A stretch of 8,216 nucleotides of DNA from Gorillibacterium sp. (GCA_014380705.1 JACMJI010000033.1:1-8216); one strand, 5' to 3'. Positions 1 through 7,855 are shown, counted from the stretch's first letter. Program-made: numbers and translations. Notes: generated by a model not told the origin, from the letters alone.

Positions 1-60
1 AGGATAAACGCCTGTCTGCGTCCTTTGACGCCGTGCGTTTACCGATGCGGAATCAGAATG
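1..60. repeat. Interspersed repeat, copy A (possibly cut by window edge)
   Basis: This block aligns without gaps to 1164-1223, with 46 of 60 positions identical by my count. It shares its two ends, AGGAT-AA-GC and TTACCGAT-C-GAAT, with 5974-6028. The distance between the two conserved ends (38 bases from AGGAT to TTACCGAT) is the same in all three copies. Within this copy TAAACGC (5-11) pairs with GCGTTTA (35-41), and GCGTC (18-22) pairs with GACGC (27-31). It lies just past the terminator of the sspP unit. The copy may continue to the left of the window. I do not recognise the family. Confidence 0.7.
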
Positions 61-86
61 AACATATAATATTTATACATTCTGAT
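52..86. repeat. Perfect 9-bp inverted repeat after copy A
   Basis: ATCAGAATG (52-60) is the exact reverse complement of CATTCTGAT (78-86), separated by 17 A/T-rich bases. It overlaps the end of repeat copy A and lies just outside the sspP terminator. No T-run follows on either strand, so it does not look like a terminator. It may be the end of the repeat element, or a simple hairpin. Confidence 0.55.
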
Positions 87-94
87 GTAGGAAC

Positions 95-150
95 AAAAAA
101 GCACCCATAGCCTGAACACCTTTTCTACAAGTGTCCATTCTACGGGTACC
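95..150 (-). terminator. Rho-independent terminator of the sspP unit
   Basis: On the minus strand ACCCGTAG (147-140) pairs with CTATGGGT (110-103), with one G-U pair. Inside that, GGACACTT pairs with AAGGTGTTC-type sequence around a short loop. A run of six T (100-95) follows directly. It sits about 80 bases after the sspP stop codon and closes that transcription unit. Confidence 0.8.
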
Positions 151-229
151 CGTTCAGCCCAACTATACAGGAAGTTCGATAATTTTAAATTCGACCAATG
201 GTTATCTATAGACCCTATCTCGAGACAAC

Positions 230-376
230 TCAGCTACCTTCTGCGTGGTTATTGCGTGAATGGTTGCGATTTTTCACCTTTTTGGATCCCGACAAGGGTT
301 TTGGCTGCGTATCCTTATGTTTGTCCTTATGGTTTACAGTTGGGGGATCTACGGGCTGAGGAATATTAACAGGCAT
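230..376 (-). CDS. sspP: Small acid-soluble spore protein, SspP family
   Basis: A 48-residue protein, the same length as B. subtilis SspP. Its second half reads PLSGSKKVKNRNHSR (residues 28-41), which is the family's signature block as I remember it. The N-terminal half is rich in Pro, Asp, Lys and His and is less conserved. ATG 376 is preceded by AGGAGG (390-385) at an ideal 8-base spacing. SspP-type proteins are minor, highly polar components of the spore core, made in the forespore under sigma G in B. subtilis. It lies 42 bases after a 114-residue gene and before a strong terminator, so the two are probably one transcript. That the organism forms spores is inferred from this gene; its detailed role is poorly known even in Bacillus. 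Confidence 0.9.
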   Translation of the reverse strand: MPVNIPQPVDPPTVNHKDKHKDTQPKPLSGSKKVKNRNHSRNNHAEGS

Positions 377-418
377 TACAAACGCCTCCTCTTATAGTGA
401 GTTGAACGATCTAATGTT

Positions 419-763
419 TTAAGCGTGAGTGACCCGCTGCAGAATCTGCGCACATTCATGAATATGTCGAACATAATCGTCCGTCAGAGACTGAATTCGA
501 TCAGTATGCTCATCCGTTGCTCGGTTGTCCTTCTCCACATCGACGAAGGTAACTTTAATTTCCCTGTCATCAACATACTGCGCTGTAAAATCAAAAGTAT
601 AACCGGAACGTCCTTCTGTGACAATGTGAATACGCAACAAACTGGGATCGTGTTCGTCGAGCGTTACATCAGCTTTGTCCGATTCATGAAGACATTCCGA
701 CAAATGCGTGTTCCACCCCTGAAGTAAGTAAGAATCAATCAACGGTTTTTCTCCCTTGCTCAC
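419..763 (-). CDS. Hypothetical protein, 114 residues
   Basis: I do not recognise this family. The start is GTG 763, supported by a near-perfect GGAGGTGA (776-769) five bases upstream, so the reading frame is very likely real. The protein is acidic and soluble, with no signal peptide or membrane segment. The centre (about residues 40-77) alternates polar and hydrophobic residues like several beta strands (LRIHIV, YTFDFTAQYV, IKVTFVDV). The last 30 residues look like an amphipathic helix. Its stop is 42 bases before sspP with no terminator between, so it is probably co-transcribed with that spore gene. A role in sporulation or germination is suggested only by this neighbour. Confidence 0.8.
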   Translation of the reverse strand: MSKGEKPLIDSYLLQGWNTHLSECLHESDKADVTLDEHDPSLLRIHIVTEGRSGYTFDFTAQYVDDREIKVTFVDVEKDNRATDEHTDRIQSLTDDYVRHIHECAQILQRVTHA

Positions 764-848
764 TTAAATCACCTCCAACTATAACATTTGAAGGATGATC
801 GTTTTTTATCCCATTATCAAATGGAAGTTTAGTCCGCTCCCTAATTTA

Positions 849-875
849 TAGTATGAGTTCTACCCAGCTTCATCC
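849..875 (-). promoter_or_regulatory. Candidate promoter for the hypothetical gene and sspP
   Basis: On the minus strand CATACTA (855-849), continuing as TAA, matches the sigma G/F-type -10 pattern CATnnTA. GGATG (875-871) resembles the GnATR -35 element. The gap between them is only 15 bases, against the usual 17-18, so the match is imperfect. The same bases give a sigma A reading of TACTAT with a poor -35 at 17 bases. The start codon is about 80 bases downstream. Confidence 0.35.
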
Positions 876-903
876 GTAAGATAAAATAAGGCGAAGCTAA
901 AAA

Positions 904-976
904 ATCCTGTACATTGTACAATATTTTCAGTGTTATCTACGAATATGTGACTTTATCCTGTACAACGTGCAGGATA
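904..976. repeat. ATCCTGTACA pair with palindromic arms
   Basis: ATCCTGTACA occurs at 904-913 and again at 955-964. The first copy is followed by TGTACA-T-TGTACA (908-920). The second is part of an inverted repeat in which TATCCTGTAC (954-963) faces GTGCAGGATA (967-976) across AAC, with one mismatch. Two spaced palindromic copies could be a repressor operator or a repeated hairpin element. No gene reads away from them closely enough to decide. Confidence 0.5.
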
Positions 977-992
977 GATGGCTCAACTGTCG

Positions 993-1014
993 TTGTTCAT
1001 GCCCTTATGAACAA
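993..1014. repeat. Perfect 8-bp hairpin
   Basis: TTGTTCAT (993-1000) faces its exact reverse complement ATGAACAA (1007-1014) across a six-base loop. There is no T-run on either strand, so a terminator role is not supported. Confidence 0.55.
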
Positions 1015-1073
1015 ATAGCGATCATTCGGATCATTATTACGGTCGGCACGGCCTCGCGGGCCTGCTTTTGGGG

Positions 1074-1102
1074 GATTTAGCGATCATTTTGATCGCTAAA
1101 TC
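1074..1102. repeat. Perfect 13-bp hairpin with three-base loop
   Basis: GATTTAGCGATCA (1074-1086) is exactly mirrored by TGATCGCTAAATC (1090-1102) around TTT. It is the strongest inverted repeat in the window. The pieces TAGCGATCATT also occur at 1016-1026 without the second arm. The flanks carry GGCC-TCGCG-GGCC (1050-1062) and GGGGAACCCC (1129-1138). No T-run follows, so it is more like a structural RNA element or mobile-element remnant than a terminator. Confidence 0.6.
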
Positions 1103-1163
1103 GGCGCTGGAGGGCGCTCGGCTAGAAAGGGGAACCCCGAAACTTATAAATTCTTTTATGTCA

Positions 1164-1223
1164 AGGATAAATGCCTGTCGATGTCCTATGGTACTGTACG
1201 CTTACCGATGCGGAATTGGATTG
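1164..1223. repeat. Interspersed repeat, copy B
   Basis: It is 77% identical to 1-60 without gaps, in the same orientation, and lies about 50 bases beyond the tRNA-Ser terminator. The inner stem seen in copy A (18-22 with 27-31) is partly kept by substitution. The C-G pair at repeat positions 19/30 becomes T-A, and two other pairs become G-U; position 18/31 is a mismatch. The outer stem is weaker. It is followed by a 9-base direct repeat, TTGAAGCTT, at 1221-1229 and 1236-1244. Confidence 0.75.
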
Positions 1224-1271
1224 AAGCTTAGGTAGTTGAAGCTTTTGCAATTTAATCCCTTCTGCCATAGC

Positions 1272-1320
1272 AAAAAAGGCTTCCTCTTCGTCATCAACCG
1301 TGACGCTTGAGAAAGCCTTT
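1272..1320 (-). terminator. Rho-independent terminator after tRNA-Ser
   Basis: On the minus strand AAAGGCTTTCTC (1320-1309) pairs with GAGGAAGCCTTT (1286-1275) in 12 base pairs with one G-U. Inside is a second perfect stem, CGTCA (1305-1301) with TGACG (1293-1289). A T-run ending at 1272 follows. It starts 14 bases after the encoded CCA of the tRNA, so it defines the end of that transcript. Confidence 0.9.
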
Positions 1321-1334
1321 GTTATTTGTAATAG

Positions 1335-1424
<90 letters not shown>

Positions 1425-1437
1425 GGGCGGTCTTGTC

Positions 1438-1453
1438 GCATAACAAGTTATGC
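1438..1453. repeat. Hairpin between serS and tRNA-Ser
   Basis: On the minus strand GCATAAC and GTTATGC face each other with two bases between, effectively a six-pair stem capped by CUUG. It lies 13 bases before the tRNA 5' end. No T-run follows, so read-through from serS into the tRNA is possible. It could be a processing or stabilising structure. Confidence 0.45.
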
Positions 1454-1471
1454 GTCAGACACAGCAAAATT

Positions 1472-1500
1472 ATCTTACCATACTAGCGTCCAAGGAACAA
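1472..1500 (-). promoter_or_regulatory. Possible promoter of tRNA-Ser
   Basis: On the minus strand TTGTTC (1500-1495) and TAAGAT (1477-1472) are 17 bases apart, with TGG in front of the -10 hexamer (extended -10). The -35 match is only three of six. It sits directly behind the serS stop codon and would start transcription about 40 bases before the tRNA. Confidence 0.3.
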
Positions 1501-1503
1501 TGT

Positions 1504-2784
1504 TTATTTTTTGGCAATAACCTTAACGCCGCCCATATAAGGCTGCAGGACTTCCGGAACCATGACGCTTCCATCGGCTTGCTGGTAATTCTCAAGAATA
1601 GCTGCTACCGTACGTCCAATCGCCAAGCCCGAACCATTCAGGGTATGAACGAACTCAGGCTTTGCTTTCATCTCGCGACGGAAACGGATGTTAGCACGAC
1701 GAGCCTGGAAAGCTTCAAAGTTGCTGCAGGAGGAGATTTCGCGGTACATTCCACTGTTCGGCAACCAAACTTCGAGATCATAGGTTTTCGCAGAGGAAAA
1801 TCCAATATCCGCAGTACATAAGCTCAAAACTCGGTAAGGCAGCTTCAGCAATTGGAGTACCCGCTCAGCGTCTCTAGTCAGTTTCTCCAATTCATCATAG
1901 GAGGATTCAGGTGTGACGAATTTAACCAGCTCTACTTTATTAAATTGGTGCTGACGGATAAGTCCCCGTGTATCACGCCCAGCCGATCCTGCTTCCGAAC
2001 GGAAACATGCGCTAAATGCCACATAGCTCTTCGGCAGATCCTCTAATGTGAGGATATCATCTCGATGATAGTTGGTTACAGGAACTTCTGCTGTTGGAAT
2101 CAGGAAATAATCCGAATCCTGCAGCTTGAATACATCCTCAGCGAACTTCGGAAGTTGACCGGTTCCGGTTAAGCTGTCCCGATTGACAATGTAGGGAGGC
2201 AGCATTTCTTCATAGCCATGCTCGTTACTGTGCAGATCCATCATAAAGTTCATCAGCGAACGCTCCAGGCGTGCACCCAAACCTTTATAGAATGTGAAAC
2301 GCGAACCCGTAACCTTAGCCGCTGCTTCAAAATCCAATAAATTTAACTCCTGAGCAACTTCCCAATGAGCTTTGGGAGAAAAGGCAAACATTGTAGGCTC
2401 ACCATCGCGACGAATCTCTATATTGTCTTCCTCTGATTTACCTACGGGAGTAGATTCGTGTGGAGCATTAGGGATGCCCAGAAGAAGATCATTTAAGTCG
2501 GTATCCAGCACCCGAACCTCATCATCCAGTTCTTTAATCCGATCGGAAACGTCGCGCATCTCAAGAATGAGTTGATCTGCATCCTCGCCCGTCCGTTTCT
2601 TCGCAGCAACTTCCTGTGAGACAACATTGCGTCGGTTTTTTAGTAGTTCAGCTTCTTGGAGCTTTTCCCGCCGGTTTTTGTCTAGATCAGCAAACCGATT
2701 AATATCCTGAGGTGATTTCCCGCGATTTATCATCGCTTGCTGCACGGCTTCAAAGTTATTTCTAAGTATTTTAATGTCAAACAC
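1504..2784 (-). CDS. serS: Seryl-tRNA synthetase
   Basis: Cytoplasmic class II synthetase that activates serine with ATP and charges tRNA-Ser. The 426 residues match the usual family length. Residues about 1-100 form the helical tRNA-binding arm, with Lys/Glu-rich coiled coil at 30-100. Class II motif 1 lies near 178-200. Motif 2 is [20 protein letters not shown] (261-280), and motif 3 is [17 protein letters not shown] (384-400). I start at GTG 2784, giving [16 protein letters not shown] (2799-2794) lies 9 bases upstream of this GTG, but it directly abuts the alternative ATG at 2793 and could not serve it. The family normally begins MLDxKxLR. The gene is 71 bases after pdxT with no terminator between, and precedes tRNA-Ser(UGA). 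No T-box leader is visible in the gap. Confidence 0.98.
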   Translation of the reverse strand: MFDIKILRNNFEAVQQAMINRGKSPQDINRFADLDKNRREKLQEAELLKNRRNVVSQEVAAKKRTGEDADQLILEMRDVSDRIKELDDEVRVLDTDLNDLLLGIPNAPHESTPVGKSEEDNIEIRRDGEPTMFAFSPKAHWEVAQELNLLDFEAAAKVTGSRFTFYKGLGARLERSLMNFMMDLHSNEHGYEEMLPPYIVNRDSLTGTGQLPKFAEDVFKLQDSDYFLIPTAEVPVTNYHRDDILTLEDLPKSYVAFSACFRSEAGSAGRDTRGLIRQHQFNKVELVKFVTPESSYDELEKLTRDAERVLQLLKLPYRVLSLCTADIGFSSAKTYDLEVWLPNSGMYREISSCSNFEAFQARRANIRFRREMKAKPEFVHTLNGSGLAIGRTVAAILENYQQADGSVMVPEVLQPYMGGVKVIAKK

Positions 2785-2793
2785 TTGATACAT

Positions 2794-2806
2794 CCTCCCA
2801 AGGAGA
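2794..2806 (-). promoter_or_regulatory. Ribosome binding site of serS inside a short hairpin
   Basis: On the minus strand TCTCC (2806-2802) can pair with GGAGG (2798-2794) across TTG, with one G-U pair. That stem covers the serS Shine-Dalgarno sequence. The sequence shows the pairing directly; that it limits translation is inference, and a five-pair stem is only modestly stable. Confidence 0.4.
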
Positions 2807-2855
2807 GATAGTTTAAGAACCGGTATATCCCAGACCCGTTCATTTGTTGACTCTG

Positions 2856-3449
2856 TTAATCTATAGGTTGTTTGTAGCTCTTAGACGCTTTGACCATATC
2901 GATAAAATAGGAATGTAATCGCCCATCATCCGTAAGCTCCGGATGAAAGGAGGCGGCGAGCAGATGTCCTTGTCGGGCGGCGACAATGCTGCCCTCATAT
3001 TCCGCAAGTACATCAACACCTGCTCCAACCTCTTCGATCAGCGGTGCCCGAATGAACACTGCTTTTAAGTCATCTGCAATTCCTTTGAACGCTAAGTCGG
3101 CCTCAAAGCTTTCCCTCTGTCTGCCAAAGGCGTTACGAGCTACCTTCATGTCCATTAAGCTGAGATGAACTCCGTCTTGATCCGCAATCTCTTTAGCAAT
3201 GATGATCAGTCCCGCACAGGTTCCAAATATCGGCTTCTCTGCCTGAGAAAATTGCCGCAGCGGCTCAATAAAATCGTAAGTTTTCATCAACTTGCCAATG
3301 GTTGTGCTCTCGCCGCCGGGAATAATAATCCCGTCGATAAACGCAAGCTGCTCCTGCTTTTTGATCGGAACCGCCTCTGCACCTGCTTGCTCAAGCATGC
3401 GAATATGCTCCGCTACTGCGCCCTGAAGGGCCAATACGCCAATTTTCAT
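2856..3449 (-). CDS. pdxT: PLP synthase glutaminase subunit PdxT
   Basis: Class I glutamine amidotransferase that releases ammonia from glutamine and passes it to PdxS for pyridoxal 5'-phosphate synthesis. The 197 residues begin [10 protein letters not shown], the standard family start. The catalytic nucleophile is Cys78 in GTCAG, with His169 and Glu171 in SFHPEL completing the triad. The oxyanion-hole segment PGGEST is at 44-49. I start at ATG 3449, preceded by AAGGAAGGG (3464-3456) six bases away. The frame stays open 33 codons further upstream, but that part crosses a G+C-rich hairpin and does not resemble the family. It is 117 bases after pdxS. Confidence 0.98.
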   Translation of the reverse strand: MKIGVLALQGAVAEHIRMLEQAGAEAVPIKKQEQLAFIDGIIIPGGESTTIGKLMKTYDFIEPLRQFSQAEKPIFGTCAGLIIIAKEIADQDGVHLSLMDMKVARNAFGRQRESFEADLAFKGIADDLKAVFIRAPLIEEVGAGVDVLAEYEGSIVAARQGHLLAASFHPELTDDGRLHSYFIDMVKASKSYKQPID

Positions 3450-3515
3450 ACCAGACCCTTCCTTCTTCCATTGTATCCTAAGGCTAGATTTTTTAAAGCT
3501 GTAAATAGCAGTAGA

Positions 3516-3539
3516 ACCGCCGCAGCTTGATGCGGCGGC
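3516..3539 (-). other. G+C-rich hairpin between pdxS and pdxT
   Basis: CCGCCGCA (3517-3524) and TGCGGCGG (3531-3538) are exact reverse complements around a six-base loop, with one further G-U pair outside. On the minus strand no T-run follows, so it is not a normal terminator. It starts about 28 bases after the pdxS stop. It may protect the pdxS 3' end or tune the ratio of the two subunits; that is inference. Confidence 0.55.
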
Positions 3540-3566
3540 GGGCTCCATCGTTATCTGTTCCTAAGT

Positions 3567-4457
3567 TTACCAGCCACGATCCTGCATCCGATCAGCAACG
3601 CCTAGCTTGGACATTTCAATGCCCTTCATTGGCGTGCCAAGATTCTTGGATAGTTTGGCAATAAGATCGTAATCCGTATAATGTGTTGTTGCTTCAACAA
3701 TGGCTTTGGCAAATTTCTCGGGGTTGTCCGATTTAAAAATTCCCGAACCAACAAAAATTCCATCAGCGCCTAAGTGCATCATCAGAGCAGCGTCAGCGGG
3801 CGTTGCTACGCCACCGGCGGCAAAGTTAACAACAGGCAGCTTACCGGTCTCGTGAACCGCTAGGAGAAGCTCATAGGGGGCTCCCAAGTTCTTAGCTTCA
3901 GCCATCAGCTCGTCCTTAGCCATAGCTTGAACCTTGCGGATCTGTGAAATCATCATGCGCATATGACGGACGGCTTCAACGATATTACCGGTTCCTGGCT
4001 CACCTTTGGTCCGCATCATCGAAGCGCCTTCGCCAATTCTCCGTAATGCCTCGCCCAGATCACGCGCCCCACAGACAAAAGGTACAGTGAAATCACGCTT
4101 ATTGATATGGAAGGAATCATCCGCTGGAGTTAACACTTCACTCTCATCAATATAATCCACGCCAAGTGACTCCAGAATCTTTGCTTCAACAAAATGTCCA
4201 ATCCGTGCTTTAGCCATAACTGGAATAGTTACCACTTTCATGACTTGCTCAACAATGGTTGGATCCGCCATACGAGCAACCCCGCCCGCAGCCCGAATAT
4301 CAGCTGGAACCCGTTCTAGAGCCATGACAGCAGATGCTCCTGCCTCTTCGGCAATTTTTGCTTGCTCGGCATTCATGACATCCATGATAACGCCGCCCTT
4401 TTGCATTTCCGCCATGCCTTTTTTAACTCGGGACGTTCCTGTCTCGCTTGACCGCAT
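3567..4457 (-). CDS. pdxS: PLP synthase subunit PdxS
   Basis: The synthase half of the deoxyxylulose-independent vitamin B6 pathway. It forms PLP from ribose 5-phosphate, glyceraldehyde 3-phosphate and ammonia supplied by PdxT. The 296 residues form a TIM barrel and follow the family closely from end to end ([31 protein letters not shown]-terminal RGW). The two catalytic lysines known from B. subtilis (81 and 149) fall at Lys83 (VMAKARIGH) and Lys151 (RTKGEPGTG). Asp26 of the substrate site is present. ATG 4457 has GGAGGG (4470-4465) seven bases upstream. It lies 84 bases after dacA with no clear terminator or good promoter between them, so co-transcription with dacA is possible. Confidence 0.99.
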   Translation of the reverse strand: MRSSETGTSRVKKGMAEMQKGGVIMDVMNAEQAKIAEEAGASAVMALERVPADIRAAGGVARMADPTIVEQVMKVVTIPVMAKARIGHFVEAKILESLGVDYIDESEVLTPADDSFHINKRDFTVPFVCGARDLGEALRRIGEGASMMRTKGEPGTGNIVEAVRHMRMMISQIRKVQAMAKDELMAEAKNLGAPYELLLAVHETGKLPVVNFAAGGVATPADAALMMHLGADGIFVGSGIFKSDNPEKFAKAIVEATTHYTDYDLIAKLSKNLGTPMKGIEMSKLGVADRMQDRGW

Positions 4458-4502
4458 AGAGTTTCCCTCCAGTAATGTAAGTTTCTATTTGCTATAGCTA
4501 CT

Positions 4503-4531
4503 GATAAGCGGTCCAGTCCGGACTCTTTATC
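4503..4531. other. Stem-loop between dacA and pdxS
   Basis: GATAA (4503-4507) faces TTATC (4527-4531). Inside, GTCC (4511-4514) faces GGAC (4520-4523) around a five-base loop, and AGTCCGGACT (4515-4524) is also a perfect palindrome. No T-run follows on the minus strand, so it does not look like a terminator of dacA. It could be a leader structure of pdxS. Confidence 0.35.
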
Positions 4532-4541
4532 GGTTTAACCC

Positions 4542-5864
4542 CTAGAACAACCCTTTAATCTTGCTGCCTATTCCCGAGAAGAAATTTCCTATTCCACGGA
4601 AGAATAGTCTGAACCAGCTTCCCTTTTTTACATCTTCGGTTGTGACAAGCTTAATTACTTTCTCTGTACCCTTGTACTTTACAGTGAGGGTTCCGACTTC
4701 TGTTCCTTTTGCTAATGGAGCTACTAGCTTGCTCTCATCAACAGCCTGGGTGGTTATTACAATATCACTTTCCTTGGCACCCTTCTCCAGAATCATCGAA
4801 ACTTCTCCACCTGTAACGACGGAGACCGTCTTTTTGACACCTTTTTTAACTTTAACAACATTCAGCGTATCGATCGCTATATCTTTCTTAACCACGGTTT
4901 TGGGTTCAAAATTATTAAAGCCATAATCCAGCAGCTTACGCGTTTCCGTAAAGCGACTTGCTTCCCGCTGTTTGGATGTAGGATTCGCTACACCATCAGG
5001 AGTGGCATTCATGACTACACTGATCAGACGCATACCATTCCGGACTGCCGTCCCAGTAAAACAATAGCCTGCCGCATCTGTACTACCCGTCTTCAAGCCA
5101 TCTAAACCCGGGTAAGCGAATTGCTTCTGATAAGCCGTGTTCACATTGGCTTCCAGCATCCAGTTCCAATTGATCATCGGAAACTGATCTTTCTCACGCA
5201 GCTTTTTGGACGGGATCTTGGTAAATTCCAGAATCATTGGATCGTTCTTTATCAAGGTATAGCCAAGCTTAGCTACATCGCGCGCCGTGATGAGAGTATC
5301 TCCCTCTAGCGGGTTGTTCTTAAATTCCTCCTGCAGATCATCCCGAGCCAACCCCGTCGCACTGGTAAAATGAGTCGTATCCGCAAGTCCTATTTGGGCA
5401 GCAGTCTCATTCATTAAGTTAGCAAATGCTGCTTCACTTCCAGAAATAAATTCAGCTAGAGCCACACTCGCGTCGTTCGAGGAGTATATAGAAAGTGCAT
5501 AAAGCATATCCTTGATTGATAATTGCTCATTCTCAGCCAATAGACCACCAGAACCACCGACATTTGCGGCATAGCGGCTTACAGGTACCATTTGGTCCCA
5601 TGACATTTCTCCGCTTCTGATCTTCTCCATAACAATATATTCGGTCATCATTTTAGCCATACTTGCAGGCGGAAGAGGTGTATCCGCATTATTCTCGTAG
5701 AGTACCTGACCGCTCTCGGCGTCAATCAGGATTGCTGCTTTCGCATTCACTTTAACTGCGGAGGCCGCGTATACATTTGTATGTGCTATGGGAAGAAGAG
5801 GAACAACAAGGGATAATGACAGCACCATTGCTAGTCTAACTCTAAACTTACGAAAACGATTCAC
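4542..5864 (-). CDS. dacA: D-alanyl-D-alanine carboxypeptidase (PBP5 type)
   Basis: Low-molecular-weight penicillin-binding protein that removes the terminal D-Ala from peptidoglycan stem peptides outside the membrane. I start at GTG 5864 (440 residues), because AGGAG (5877-5873) lies 8 bases upstream. The longer open frame adds 20 residues that run into the promoter. A positively charged N-terminus and hydrophobic core (about 11-25) end in VYA-AS, a likely signal peptidase site after residue 33. The active-site motifs are all present: SMAK (68-71), SSN (128-130) and KTG (258-260). A beta-rich PBP5 C-terminal domain follows at about 300-405. The last 30 residues form an amphipathic helix rich in Phe and Lys, the usual membrane anchor. 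Confidence 0.98.
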   Translation of the reverse strand: MNRFRKFRVRLAMVLSLSLVVPLLPIAHTNVYAASAVKVNAKAAILIDAESGQVLYENNADTPLPPASMAKMMTEYIVMEKIRSGEMSWDQMVPVSRYAANVGGSGGLLAENEQLSIKDMLYALSIYSSNDASVALAEFISGSEAAFANLMNETAAQIGLADTTHFTSATGLARDDLQEEFKNNPLEGDTLITARDVAKLGYTLIKNDPMILEFTKIPSKKLREKDQFPMINWNWMLEANVNTAYQKQFAYPGLDGLKTGSTDAAGYCFTGTAVRNGMRLISVVMNATPDGVANPTSKQREASRFTETRKLLDYGFNNFEPKTVVKKDIAIDTLNVVKVKKGVKKTVSVVTGGEVSMILEKGAKESDIVITTQAVDESKLVAPLAKGTEVGTLTVKYKGTEKVIKLVTTEDVKKGSWFRLFFRGIGNFFSGIGSKIKGLF

Positions 5865-5904
5865 TATGCACACTCCTAAACTTTTTCTTATACTCATACC
5901 CTTT

Positions 5905-5910
5905 ATTGTA
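5905..5910 (-). promoter_or_regulatory. Extended -10 promoter of dacA
   Basis: On the minus strand TGG-TACAAT (5913-5905) matches the extended -10 pattern TGnTATAAT with one mismatch. The -35 position falls in the T-run of the preceding guaB terminator and shows no consensus. The inferred start gives a leader of about 35 bases before GTG 5864. The position just after a terminator supports an independent dacA transcript. Confidence 0.55.
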
Positions 5911-5926
5911 CCATAGCCCCCCACTC

Positions 5927-5959
5927 AAAAAAAGAAAAACCGGGAATATAGCCCCGGTT
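5927..5959 (-). terminator. Rho-independent terminator of guaB
   Basis: On the minus strand AACCGGG (5959-5953) pairs perfectly with CCCGGTT (5944-5938) around an eight-base loop. It is followed by a T-rich tail, TTTTTC then seven T, down to 5927. It lies about 150 bases after the guaB stop, with repeat copy C between. Confidence 0.9.
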
Positions 5960-5973
5960 AGTCCGAAAATCCA

Positions 5974-6028
5974 AGGATCAACGCTAACGGTGCCCTTAGA
6001 CGCTGCCAAATTTACCGATACAGAATCA
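5974..6028. repeat. Interspersed repeat, copy C (divergent)
   Basis: It shares AGGAT-AACGC at its start and TTTACCGAT-C-GAATCA at its end with copy A, at exactly the same spacing. The centre matches CCTT-GACGC after a one-base shift. Without gaps, 28 of 55 positions match copy A. It lies between the guaB stop codon and the guaB terminator, so it would be part of the guaB 3' untranslated RNA. After it, ATCGG (6042-6046) and CCGAT (6068-6072) form a small inverted repeat. Confidence 0.55.
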
Positions 6029-6106
6029 TCAATCAGATTTCATCGGTTCTTGTCGAGCGTCAAAAAGCCGATAGACATTTCCTTGGACAAGCATTAAGCT
6101 GCTCGA

Positions 6107-7591
<1,485 letters not shown>

Positions 7592-7608
7592 CTACTTGCC
7601 TGTCAATC

Positions 7609-7650
7609 AATATAAATGCAAGTTTAACAAATGCCTAATTTTTATGTCAA
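7609..7650 (-). promoter_or_regulatory. Promoter region of guaB
   Basis: On the minus strand there is a perfect -35 TTGACA (7650-7645), followed 18 bases later by TAAACT (7626-7621) with TGT in front (extended -10). Overlapping it is a second candidate, TAGGCA (7637-7632), 17 bases, TATATT (7614-7609). Either would give a leader of about 40-50 bases before GTG 7567. I found no purine riboswitch in the leader. Confidence 0.6.
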
Positions 7651-7855
7651 GACAGCATTTATCACCTTTGCAAAATAGAGCGTGCTTAAGCATGAAAATT
7701 CGCAATTATCCGTATTTTTCACCCTGAGTTTACCAGAGATATGTATATTTTACGTCAATGGATGAATATCCAATCCTGGATTTTTAGAAAGCTTCAATGG
7801 TCCGTAATGATTATCGCACCTTTTTTATAGAAGTATAGGGCTGGCTTGACCAGTC
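7651..7855. other. A/T-rich spacer, nothing recognised
   Basis: No gene or RNA family is recognised between the intron-like remnant and the guaB promoter. The only clear element is the 10-base palindrome TGCTTAAGCA near 7683-7692. yaaC would be expected near here by comparison with B. subtilis, but no fragment of it is visible. Confidence 0.4.

Larger units (their letters stand above)
777..1160. other. Gene-free region rich in inverted repeats
   Basis: I see no supportable gene here. The part nearest the hypothetical gene carries its candidate promoter. From 904 to 1138 there is a cluster of inverted repeats, listed separately, together with short direct repeats: GATCATT at three places from 1019 to 1088, and GGCGCT at 1103 and 1113. 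Part of it (about 1040-1140) is visibly more G+C-rich than its A/T-rich flanks. In B. subtilis dck and dgk follow tRNA-Ser; they are not present here. Confidence 0.6.

Noticed and set aside
425..727. Open frame of 100 codons on the plus strand
   Set aside because: It is the antisense shadow of the 114-residue gene, which has a far better ribosome binding site.
954..1014. Hairpins at 954-976 and 993-1014 as terminators
   Set aside because: Neither is followed by a T-run on either strand, and no gene ends close by.
1450..2575. Several plus-strand open frames opposite serS
   Set aside because: They lie within a clearly conserved serS gene and have no supporting start signals or family resemblance.
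2986..3530. Plus-strand open frames opposite pdxT
   Set aside because: They are shadows of pdxT, whose catalytic residues and start are clear.
3450..3548. N-terminal extension of pdxT by 33 codons
   Set aside because: The extension crosses the intercistronic hairpin and lacks a ribosome binding site; ATG 3449 matches the family start.
5865..5924. N-terminal extension of dacA by 20 residues
   Set aside because: It would overlap the -10 region, and AGGAG is placed correctly for GTG 5864 only.
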